Assembly (NCBI GenBank): GCA_964450715.1
Contig: CAYVFC010000118.1
Location: forward strand, 1 to 25,322
Direction of reading: 5' to 3'
Source of the DNA: CAYVFC01 sp964450715
Lineage (GTDB): Bacteria; Myxococcota_A; Polyangia; Polyangiales; JAFGIB01
DNA length: 25,322 nt
Part shown: positions 1 through 8,400 of the stretch, piece after piece
Position numbering within the stretch: position 1 is the stretch's first letter
Layout: each line of letters begins with the position of its first letter
Notes under the pieces: model-generated
Told to the model about the DNA's origin: nothing
Database searches by the model: none
What the model saw: only the letters and a program-made list of their open reading frames with translations
Position numbers and translations under genes: made by a program

Positions 1-673
1 CGCACCAGTCCGAGGGCCCGCAGTCGCTTCCGGGGAAGGTGCCGTCCGGCAGGCAGGCGTTCTCTTCGGTCGGAGGCGTGCCCGGGTCGAGGCAGGAGTA
101 GCCCTCGAGGCAGTTGCCGGCGACGCATCCGATGACGCAGATACTGCCCGCTGACTCCGAGCAGGTGAGCGAGGCATCGACCGCGCCGCACAGCGCATCG
201 CCGGCCGCGCCGCCCGCCGGGCAGCTGATGGCGCAGGTACCGTTGACGCACTCCATGTCGACGTCGGTGTTGCCGTCCAGGTCATCGGCGCACCAGTCCG
301 AGGGCCCGCAGTCGCTTCCGGGGAAGGTGCCGTCCGGCAAACACGAGCCTTCTCCGGTGAAACACGAATAGCCCGTGTAACAGCTGCCCTCGTCGCATTC
401 GCTCACGCACAGTTCGCCGGCGACTGCCGAGCACATCATCGACTCGTCGATGATATTGCACAACGAATCGCCGTACGTCGAGCAATCCAGCACGCAGATG
501 TCGTTTTCGCACCTCAGATCGGCGATATCGATACCGTCTAGGTCCTGATCGCACTCATCGCTAACCGCATCACGACAGGGGCTGCCGGGGAAGGTGCCGT
601 CGGGCAGACACGCATTGTCCGAATTCAGACACGCGTATCCCGCGTCGCATGCGCCGTCGGAGCAGCCCCGCAC
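1..673 (-). pseudogene. In-frame continuation of the Cys-rich lipoprotein after a TGA codon (runs off the left edge)
   Basis: Reading the minus strand from 673 down to the window edge in the same frame as the upstream lipoprotein gives an open frame with no further stop. It carries the same repeat pattern: CLPDGTFPGS at three places, then a D-rich stretch (DQDLDGIDIADL, DDLDGNTDVDM), then a Cys pair and GDSLC or GDALC. The protein family signal is therefore unbroken across the TGA at 674-676. The TGA sits where sister repeats have Cys (CVIGC and CVSEC in the two downstream repeats, stop-VRGC here). Either the gene is split by a nonsense change or sequencing error, or the stop is read through. 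There is no convincing start codon with a ribosome site just after the TGA, so an independent gene is unlikely. The true C-terminus lies outside the window. Confidence 0.7.
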
Positions 674-2332
674 TCAATATCCGTATTTGTCAAAACAGGT
701 CAGCTCCGCGCTCACGCCGCCGCACAGCGTATCGCCGCCAGTCGAGCAGTCGACCACGCAGGCGCCATCCGCGCAGACCATGTCCACGTCGGGGTTGCCG
801 TCCAGGTCGCTATCGCATGGATCGTTCAGGTCCGAACGACACGGCCCGCCCGGGAAGGAGCCTGCCGGCAGGCAGACGTCGCTGGAAAACACACCGTAGG
901 CGCAAACCAGGCTGGCGTCTATACCGCCACACAGGGCGTCGCCACCGACGCTGCAGTCGATGAGGCAGGTATCGTCAATGCAGAGCATGTCCGCGCTGCC
1001 GCCGCCGTCCAGATCCAGGCTATCGCACTCGTTGCTGCTGTCGCAGTCGCCACCGGGAAAGGAGCCTGCCGGCAGGCAGACATGGCTGGAAAACACACCG
1101 TAGGCGCATATCAGGCTGGCGTCCACGTCCGCGCATAGCGCGTCGCCGCCGGTGGCGCAGTCGACCAGACATAGATCGTCGATGCAGAGCATGTCCGCGG
1201 TAGCGTCGTCGTCCAGGTCCACTACGTCGCAGGTGTCGTCGGGATCGCAGGGCCCGCCCGGAAAAGAACCCAGCGGTAGACAAACAGACGGGCTTAGCGT
1301 GTCGGCGCAATTCAGCCCCGAGTGGATATCCGTGCAGGTGCTCTCCTCGGAGCACTTGGTCATGCACTGACCGCCCGCGCCGCCCACGCAGCTGGTGTCC
1401 GTGTCTTCACAGTCGCCGTTTTCATCGCAGCGCGCGGGCGGCTGGCACGCGGCATCTTGACAAACCGCGCCGGCCGGACAGTCCTCGTTGTCTTCGCAGA
1501 CCTCGGGCACGCATATTCCCGCGTTGTCCGGATCCCCTTCCAGCGGCTGGCAGACCTCGTAGACCAGCAGATTGCACACTTCGCCCGGGTCGGCCGGATC
1601 GCACTGCAGCAAGCAGAAACCGCCTGTCGAAGACAGTGCTGTCGTATCCGGGTAGCAAATACGGTCGCTGTTCGCTGTGTCGCAGGGGTCATTCGCCGTC
1701 AGGTCACATTCTGGTGGTAGCTTGCACAGACCGGTTGATGAATCGCACCACGAACCGGCTTCGCAAGAAGTCTCGTCGCACTCGGGCACACAGATATTGA
1801 CGTCGGTTCTGCTCAGCGGCTGGCAAACGTAGCCCTCTCCCGGCCGGCAGGTGACATCCGGATCGCAGTAAGCCACACATATCGGCGGCGCGTCGCCCGG
1901 CACGTCGTAGCAGTGCGAGCCCGGAGGGCAGAGCGTATCTTCGTCGCAATTCAAGATCGAGCAGTAACCGTTCGGCATGGTTCCATCCGGAACGCAGACG
2001 CCGCTCTCGCATTCGTCATTCGAATCGCAAGGCGAGCCTACCTCCCCGGGCGCGATGGTCGTACCGTCGCCCACGGCCAGGCACGCGCCGTCCACTTCTT
2101 CGGTGCCCTGACCGCAGACCAGCTCGACGCCTCCGTCACCGGGCGTTGCGTCCGGCGCTCCCGCGTCCGCGCCACCGTCGACGGCACCGTCGAAACCGAT
2201 GGGAACACATTCGCCGTTCCGCTCGACCGTTCCGTCGCCGCAGGTGAGATCGTCGTCGCCGCAACCTAAAACGCCTACGGCGAGAATCGCAACGATAAAC
2301 GCATCAGAAATCCCGAGTACCCGATATTTCAT
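674..2332 (-). CDS. Cys-rich repeat lipoprotein, probably surface exposed
   Basis: 552 residues to the first stop. The N-terminus is a lipoprotein signal peptide (MKYRVLG, hydrophobic stretch, VGVLGC lipobox, Cys near residue 24). An Asp/Gly/Ala-rich linker follows, typical of myxobacterial secreted proteins, then short disulfide-type modules (CGDGTVERNGECVP, CGQGTEEVDGACLA, CDSNDECESGVCVPDG). The C-terminal third contains three long modules that begin CLPxGSFPGG, carry a DLDG/DLDD acidic stretch and end with GGDxLCxxxxASLxC; more of them follow the TGA at 674. The ATG at 2332 has an AAGGGG ribosome site about 6-10 nt upstream, which fixes the start. The role is unknown; the architecture suggests an exported, disulfide-rich outer-surface protein, with the acidic DxDxD stretches possibly binding calcium (inference). 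It is the last minus-strand gene visible and is separated from the phosphatase gene by a 531-bp intergenic region. Confidence 0.8.
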   Translation of the reverse strand: MKYRVLGISDAFIVAILAVGVLGCGDDDLTCGDGTVERNGECVPIGFDGAVDGGADAGAPDATPGDGGVELVCGQGTEEVDGACLAVGDGTTIAPGEVGSPCDSNDECESGVCVPDGTMPNGYCSILNCDEDTLCPPGSHCYDVPGDAPPICVAYCDPDVTCRPGEGYVCQPLSRTDVNICVPECDETSCEAGSWCDSSTGLCKLPPECDLTANDPCDTANSDRICYPDTTALSSTGGFCLLQCDPADPGEVCNLLVYEVCQPLEGDPDNAGICVPEVCEDNEDCPAGAVCQDAACQPPARCDENGDCEDTDTSCVGGAGGQCMTKCSEESTCTDIHSGLNCADTLSPSVCLPLGSFPGGPCDPDDTCDVVDLDDDATADMLCIDDLCLVDCATGGDALCADVDASLICAYGVFSSHVCLPAGSFPGGDCDSSNECDSLDLDGGGSADMLCIDDTCLIDCSVGGDALCGGIDASLVCAYGVFSSDVCLPAGSFPGGPCRSDLNDPCDSDLDGNPDVDMVCADGACVVDCSTGGDTLCGGVSAELTCFDKYGY

Positions 2333-2863
2333 TGTCTACCCCTTGCCGAGCCCGTCCTCAGCGCTATTCGAGAGTGACAGAACCTTACGCCCGTCGATCC
2401 GCCTTTCGGTTTAGCTGTAATCGGCCACGGTCGTGCAGATTTCGATTGTATATTGGATCTACTCCTCTGTTCCATAGATTTCGCATAACCATCGTCGTAT
2501 TTCGGGTAACCAAACGACGTCTGCAAGCTGTATCAGGGGGCCCTTGCGAAGCTATAGTGTACTTTTTGAACACAATGACAGCAGCGCCTATCTTCCCACA
2601 TTCGCCTACCCGCGCGTAAAAGCTCACTTTCTCGCGGCGTCGCTACCAGGTCTATTTCACCGTTTCCGCACCGCGTTTTGGTGCGCTGACGGGATAGAGG
2701 AATAGAGGGACGAAAGCGTTTGCGGTTCGGCTCTCGGGGAGGCGAGCGCCGCAGACCGAGCTCGCATCAGATCCATACCATGCAGACCCGCTCGCGCACA
2801 CCTGGCGCTCCTCTCGCTACCGCACTCCCTGGCGCTCCTCTCGCTACCGCACTCACGCTCCGG
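2333..2863. other. Intergenic region upstream of the lipoprotein, downstream of the phosphatase gene
   Basis: 531 bp without a believable gene. It is less GC-rich than the flanking genes, especially 2400-2600, and must hold the promoter of the lipoprotein gene. I see no clear -35/-10 pair; a TATACA-like box lies in the AT-rich part near 2445-2455 on the minus strand but has no convincing -35. The right end carries a perfect 27-bp tandem duplication, listed separately. No RNA gene or clear terminator hairpin was recognised. Confidence 0.6.
2801..2854. repeat. Perfect 27-bp tandem duplication
   Basis: Two identical copies, 2801-2827 and 2828-2854, starting with CCTGGCGCTCCTCTCGCTAC. The duplication begins 9 bp beyond the stop codon of the phosphatase gene (stop at 2864-2866), so it is in its 3' untranslated region. 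The 27-bp unit is a multiple of three but no gene uses it here. Probably simple replication slippage. Confidence 0.9.
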
Positions 2864-5029
2864 TCAATTGCAGGCCTCGGGGCGAATGCTTTCGTATTCC
2901 GAACCGCCGCGCTCGCGCGACTCGACCGCCGCATCCCGTCCCTTCTTGATCACCACCAGCGTCACGTCATCCAGGCAGCGGTAGCCGTCCAACTCCCTGA
3001 GCAAACCGTCGCGGATCTCGTCCGTCGACAGTGGCCCCAGTCTCTCGAAACACCCGGCCAGCTTCTCGTCGCCGAACATCTCTCGCGCGCGCGTACGCTC
3101 ACCTTCCGCCGTCTGGGTCTCCTGCACCGCTTCGGTGATCCCGTCGGTATAGAGTAGAAACGCGTCGCCTTCCTCTACGAAAAACGTATCGTCGCTCAGA
3201 AGCCCGTCTATGTCATCCAGGATACCGATCCAGGTGCCGTCCGTTTCGATGCTCTCGACCTTTCGGGTCTTGGCCCTGTAGACCAGGATATCCTGGTGGA
3301 GACCCGAATAGTGAACCGCGCCGTTCTTGTGGGCGGCGAGCACCGTTATGGTCATGTACTTCTCCCCACCCAGCTGCCGGATGTTCTTGGCGATCGTTCG
3401 ATTGATAACGGTCAGCAACTCGGAAGGGGCCATCTCCGGATTGCCCACCAGGGTGACGTTGATGGCGGTCTGAACCATCATCATTACGAGCCCGGCCGGC
3501 ACGCCGTGACCGGAAACGTCTCCGATCACCACCCAGTCATACCCTCCGATATTGATAACGTCGTAGTAATCGCCTCCGACCTCGTCCATCGGATTCATGT
3601 ATACGGATATGTCGTATCCCGGGATCCTCGGCGCCTCCGGCAACAGGACCGTCTGGATCTTCTTCGCCAGCGCCATCTCGCCCCAGAGCGCGTCTCGGGT
3701 CTGGGTGAGCTGCGTATTGGTCGTCGCCAGTTTCTCCATGGCGAACTGCAGCTCCCTCGTTCGCTCGCTCACCCGGTCCTCGAGCCCCGTGTTCAGTACC
3801 TGCAACTCGATCCGCATGACGTTGATGCGGTCGGCCAGCGCGATGGCAAAGAGGGTTTCGGTGATCACGGCTCCCGCGTAGTGAGCCCAGTTGGTCAGGG
3901 GGTTGGAGGGAAGGATACCGAAGAGCATGAGCAGCCAGATGGCAGCCAGACTGATGAAGAATATCAGGGCCAGCAGAAAAAAGCGGGCGATACGGCTCTT
4001 GCGTAGCGCGTTGATCAGCACCAGCCAGAAAACGTAGTTGCAGGTCAACAGGCCGAGACCGGCCGTCAGGACGATGGCGAGGTGGTATTCGAGAAAGATG
4101 CTGAGAACGAAAGCGAACATACACACGGCGATGACCGCTATTCCCAGCCGGTGCAGGAGCGGCGTTCGCTCCTTGCAGTCCAGAGCGCTCAAGATGAAAC
4201 CATTTCCGAACACCAGGTAGAGAGCGATGAACGGTGGCAGGCAGAAGTTCGCCCAGCGCGGATAATCGGGCCAGAGGAACTGAAAAGCGATGCCGTTCTG
4301 CGCCGAGGTGAACAGCAATAGCATGAGAATGTTCAGGGCGTAGTAGAGGTAATCCCGGTGGCGTATGAAGAAGAAAATGACCAGGTTGTACAGCATCATC
4401 ACCAGGGAGACACCGTAGAAAAGCATCAGAATGTAGTAGTCGGTATACGAATCGTCGCGGAAGCTATCGATCGACCACAGGGTCAGGTTGAACTGCATGG
4501 AGCTTCCGGTCTGCTGGTGGATGTAGTACTCCGCGGACGACTCTGCGGGAACGGACAGGGGGAAAACAAAGTTCTTGTGCTTGAAGGGCCGCTCGTGGAA
4601 CGGCCGCAGATCCCCCGCTTCGATCACGGCGTACCCGCCGTCCCGCGGGTAGTAAAACGAAATGCGATCGATCAGGGGATAGGCCTGTTCGAGGTAGAAT
4701 GAAACCGTTTCCGGAGTGGGATTTTCTACCGTGAAACGCACCCAGTATGCCGACTCGGTAAAACCGAACGCCAGCATATCGCTTTCCGCTCTCTTCCACG
4801 CCTTCCGGTGGGTTTCGCCGCGAATCGCGTCAAACGAGAGCCTACCGCTCTCATCCTCGAAATACTCGATGTACATCCCCAGCGTCGTCCGGGTGAGGTT
4901 TTCATCCAGGCGGACAGCAGGAATCCGATTGTCGTCCGCCCGAACCGTAGAGGGCAAAACCGGTACACCGACGGCGACCACGAGACCCATACATACAAAT
5001 GCTACAATGTACGACTCTGTGTTCTTCAT
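2864..5029 (-). CDS. Membrane 7TM-DISM receptor fused to a SpoIIE/RsbU-type protein phosphatase
   Basis: 721 residues. Residues 1-31 are a signal peptide. About 40-190 match the extracellular 7TMR-DISMED2 style domain (AYWVRFTVENPT, PLIDRISFYYP). About 198-400 hold a run of seven hydrophobic segments (7TMR-DISM type), and 405-460 a coiled-coil linker. About 470-697 form a PP2C-like SpoIIE phosphatase with the metal-binding motifs GGDYYD (485-490), GDVSGHG (503-509), YTDGITE (627-633) and a final DDVTLVV (687-693). By family knowledge it senses an external ligand and dephosphorylates a Ser/Thr-phosphorylated anti-sigma-antagonist or other target inside the cell. No STAS or anti-sigma kinase gene is nearby, so the partner is unknown. 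The ATG at 5029 has only a weak ribosome site. All catalytic acidic residues expected for the family appear to be present. Confidence 0.93.
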   Translation of the reverse strand: MKNTESYIVAFVCMGLVVAVGVPVLPSTVRADDNRIPAVRLDENLTRTTLGMYIEYFEDESGRLSFDAIRGETHRKAWKRAESDMLAFGFTESAYWVRFTVENPTPETVSFYLEQAYPLIDRISFYYPRDGGYAVIEAGDLRPFHERPFKHKNFVFPLSVPAESSAEYYIHQQTGSSMQFNLTLWSIDSFRDDSYTDYYILMLFYGVSLVMMLYNLVIFFFIRHRDYLYYALNILMLLLFTSAQNGIAFQFLWPDYPRWANFCLPPFIALYLVFGNGFILSALDCKERTPLLHRLGIAVIAVCMFAFVLSIFLEYHLAIVLTAGLGLLTCNYVFWLVLINALRKSRIARFFLLALIFFISLAAIWLLMLFGILPSNPLTNWAHYAGAVITETLFAIALADRINVMRIELQVLNTGLEDRVSERTRELQFAMEKLATTNTQLTQTRDALWGEMALAKKIQTVLLPEAPRIPGYDISVYMNPMDEVGGDYYDVINIGGYDWVVIGDVSGHGVPAGLVMMMVQTAINVTLVGNPEMAPSELLTVINRTIAKNIRQLGGEKYMTITVLAAHKNGAVHYSGLHQDILVYRAKTRKVESIETDGTWIGILDDIDGLLSDDTFFVEEGDAFLLYTDGITEAVQETQTAEGERTRAREMFGDEKLAGCFERLGPLSTDEIRDGLLRELDGYRCLDDVTLVVIKKGRDAAVESRERGGSEYESIRPEACN

Positions 5030-5049
5030 ATCCAGCGTCTGAAATATTC

Positions 5050-5079
5050 ATGATAGTCCCGATCCCCGTCTACCGACAA
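5050..5079 (-). promoter_or_regulatory. Predicted sigma70-like promoter of the 7TM-phosphatase gene
   Basis: On the minus strand TTGTCG (5079-5074) and TATCAT (5055-5050) are separated by 18 bp, 21 bp upstream of the ATG. The -10 matches consensus at five of six positions, the -35 at four. A start of transcription about seven bases further would leave a very short leader. Prediction by eye only. Confidence 0.4.
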
Positions 5080-5224
5080 GCCGACTTTCCGTTCGAACTC
5101 TGCTTGAATGGAGTACTCGGCTAATTTTCTGGTACCACCTGGTCACTTACTCGACTACCTGCGCCAATTGGCCATGAGCAGGGCGCCTGCCGGGCGCGGG
5201 GAGGCCAGGACCGGGCGGAGAGGG

Positions 5225-5420
5225 TTAGGAGGCACCGCAAAATAGACGATCCGGTTGCAGCCGCGTGGGCGGGCGCACTCGCGGCTTTCGTCCTGGGTAA
5301 AGTCCTCGAAATAGCGCTCTCGACCGCAGGGAGAGATCTCTACGGTTTTTCCTGCGGGCGCGCTCGCGATTGCGCTCCGCCGACGCGCCCGGTCTCGTAT
5401 CGTTTTGCGGTGCCTCCTAA
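5225..5420. repeat. 196-bp element bounded by perfect 18-bp inverted repeats (MITE-like)
   Basis: TTAGGAGGCACCGCAAAA at 5225-5242 is repeated as its exact reverse complement at 5403-5420. The 160 bp between them have no convincing gene. The right arm lies 53 bp past the stop codon of the giant lipoprotein gene. About 45 bp of the left end, including the arm and the following ACGATCCGGTTGC, recurs with a few differences at 11795-11841, so this is a repeated sequence and not a chance hairpin. A terminator function is unlikely because the arms are 160 bp apart. A small non-autonomous mobile element or other dispersed palindrome fits best (inference). No target-site duplication was recognised. 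Confidence 0.65.
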
Positions 5421-5473
5421 GCTCGATCTGGGAAATCCAGCTTTGTCCCGTGCCTCTCTGGACGAGGTCCCCG

Positions 5474-8400
5474 TCAGCAGGGCGAGCAGAAGGGACCGCC
5501 GCAGTCGACCGCTTCCTCGGCGCCGTTCTGGATGCCATCGTAGCAACTGGCACAGCTGCCCTCGAAGCACTGGTTGTCCTGGCAATCCCAGTNNNNNNNN
5601 NNNNNNNNNNNNNNNNNNNNNNNNNNNNNNNNNNNNNNNNNNNNNNNNNNNNNNNNNNNNNNNNNNNNNNNNNNNNNNNNNNNNNNNNNNNNCACCAGCC
5701 GCCGCCGCAGTCCACGTCGCTCTCGGCGCCGTTCTGGATGCCGTCGTAGCAACTGGCACAGCTGCCCTCGAAGCACTGGTTGTCCTGGCAATCCCAGTCC
5801 TCGGTACAGGCCTGGCCCGATCCGCAGGGCGGGCACCAGCCGCCGCCGCAGTCCACGTCGCTCTCGGCGCCGTTCTGGATGCCGTCGTTACAGCTCAGGC
5901 AAGTGTTGTCGTGGCAGTAGCTCTGCTCTCCGTCGCAGTCCCAGCTCTCGTTGCAGGACTGGCCCTGCTGGCAGCGCGTCTGGCAGTTGCCGCCGCAGTC
6001 CACGTCACCCTCGTTGCCGTTAAGGACGCCGTCGCTGCAGCTGATGCACACGCCCTCGGAGCAACCGGTCCAGCTGCCGTCGAACTGGCAGTCCCAGTCG
6101 AACGCGCAGCTCTGTCCAATCTCGCATTGCTGGCAATTGGAGCCGCCGCAGTCCACGTCGGTCTCGTCCCCGTTCTTCACCCCGTCGTTGCAGCTAATGC
6201 AGGCGCCGTCGAGACAGGTCGCCCAGTGGCCGTTACCGTCGCAGTCCCACTGTTCGTTACAAGCCTGGCCCGACTGGCAGGGCGGGCAGAACCCGCCGCC
6301 GCAATCCAGATCGGTTTCGTAGCCGTTCTTCACCCCGTCCTGGCAGCTCAGACAGGTGTTCTGGTAGCAGTAGCTCTGTTCTCCGTCGCAATCCCAGTCC
6401 TCGTTGCAGGACTGGCCCTGCTGGCAGCGGTCCATGCAGTCGCCGCCGCAGTCCACGTCACCCTCGTTGCCGTTGAGGACGCCGTCGCTGCAGCTGATGC
6501 ACACGCCCTCGGAGCAACCGGTCCAGCTGCCGTCGTACTCGCAGTCCCAGTCGTATGTACACGAGCTACCCAGAGCGCACGCCTGGCAGTTCATACCGCC
6601 GCAGTCCACGTCGGTCTCGTCCCCGTTCTTAACTCCGTCGCTGCAGCTGATACAGGCGCCGTCGAGACAGGTCGCCCAGTGGCCGTTGCCGTCGCAGTCC
6701 CACTGTTCGTTACAGGCCTGGCCCGGCTGACAGGGCGGGCACCAGCCGCCGCCGCAATCCAGGTCGGTCTCGCTGCCGTTCTTCACCCCGTCCTGACAGC
6801 TGACACAGGTATGGTCGTAACAATAGGTCTGATCTCCGTCGCAGTCCCAGTCCTCGTTGCAGGACTGACCCAGCTGGCAGCGGTCCATGCAGTCGCCGCC
6901 GCAGTCCACGTCACCCTCGTTGCCGTTGAGGACGCCGTCGCTGCAGCTGATGCACACGCCCTCGGAGCAACCGGTCCAGCTGCCGTCGTGCTCGCAGTCC
7001 CAGTCATGGGTGCAGGAGCTACCGAGCACGCACGCCTGGCAGTTCATGCCGCCGCAGTCCACGTCGGTCTCCTCGCCGTTCTTCACCCCGTCGCTGCAGC
7101 TGATACAGATGCCCTCGAGGCAGGTCGCCCAGTGCCCGTTGCCGTCGCAGTCCCACTCCTGGTTGCAGGACTGGCCCGACTGGCACGGTTCGCAGCCGCC
7201 GCCGCAATCGGTGTCGCTCTCGTCTCCGTTCCGAATGCCGTCGACACAGGAGGGATTTCGGCAAACGCCCTGCTCGCACCAGTGGGACCCGCAGTCGCTA
7301 TCCTCGATGCAGGACTGATTGGTATCGCATCCCCGGCAGCCGCCGCCGCAGTCGACGTCGCTCTCGTCGCCGTCCTGCTCGTCGTTGGCGCAGCTGTCCG
7401 GTGCGCAGAGGAAGTTCTCCGGTTGCCAGTCCCAGCCCTCGTTCAGGTCGAGGCATTGCCGGCTGACGCAGTTCTCGTCGTTCTGGTCGCAGAGCTGTCC
7501 CTCGGAGCAGGGCGGACAGGAGCCGCCGCAGTCGACGTCGCTCTCGTCGCCGTTCCGGGTGCCGCTCTCGCAGAACGAGGTCACGCAGACCTCCTGGTAG
7601 CAGAGCAGGCCCTGGTCGCACTGCGCAAAGGCCGAGTCGTCACGCCACCCCCAGCAGGCGTCGCCCGACGCGCAGGGACCGCAGACCGAGTCGCCCCCGC
7701 AGTCGATATCCGACTCCTTGTCGTCTACCACCCCGTTGCTGCAGCTCTCCGGAATGATCAGGCAGACGCCGAACTCTCCAGATCCATCCGGATCGTCGAT
7801 CCAGGCCGGCCCGCACGCATAGCCCGGCGCGCAATCGGGACCGTCCGCGTCGCACTTGCTCGCGCAGACCGAGCCCTGGTCAGTGTTCACACAAAAGGTA
7901 TCGGCCGCGCAATCCTCTTGCCACCAGCAGGACTGGCCCTCGGAACAGGGCGGGCAGCCCCAGCCGCCGCAATCCAGGTCGGCCTCGTCCGCGTCCTGAA
8001 AGCCGTTGGAGCAGTATTCGGGCACCGGCAGACACACGCCAGCACCGTCCTCTACCGCCATGTCCGCCATCGAGCAGAAGTAGCCGTCGGGACAGAAGGG
8101 ATCCTCTGCCTCGGGATCGCACTCGGCCAGGCAGCACCTGCCGCCAGGCGAATCGCACGCCTCGCTGTGGTGGCAGAGGTAGCCCTCGACGCACTGCCCG
8201 AAGAAATCGCAGCGCTCGCCGGCCTCGCTCACCACCGCGCATACGGCGGGGGGCAGATCGGCCCCGTCGAAAGCCGGATCCCAGGCGCCTCCGTCCAGGG
8301 GCACGGCGCACACCTCGCCCGGCCCGCAAACCGGGATATCGGCGGCGGGATCGCAGGGCTGGGAGCAGACCTCGGCCAAACAGGATAGACCGGGTATACA

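Noticed and set aside
674..720. Selenocysteine insertion signal at the TGA
   Set aside because: Only a weak short hairpin can be drawn after the TGA and it lacks a recognisable bacterial SECIS loop; kept as an open test in the findings, not annotated.
5155..5473. C-terminal extension of the giant lipoprotein to 5155
   Set aside because: It exists only because the 100-N gap shifts the frame; the real last module ends at 5474. The extension has no repeat pattern and crosses the inverted-repeat element.
5893..7190. CRISPR-like regular spacing
   Set aside because: The 453-bp periodicity is coding, keeps the frame and the units are similar throughout, with no short repeat/unique spacer alternation.
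5410..8388. 992-residue plus-strand open frame opposite the giant lipoprotein
   Set aside because: It is the antisense of a repetitive, GC-rich, stop-poor coding array; its Ala/Val-rich repeats mirror the modules and it runs through the N gap. The minus-strand frame has a signal peptide, ribosome site and Cys pattern.
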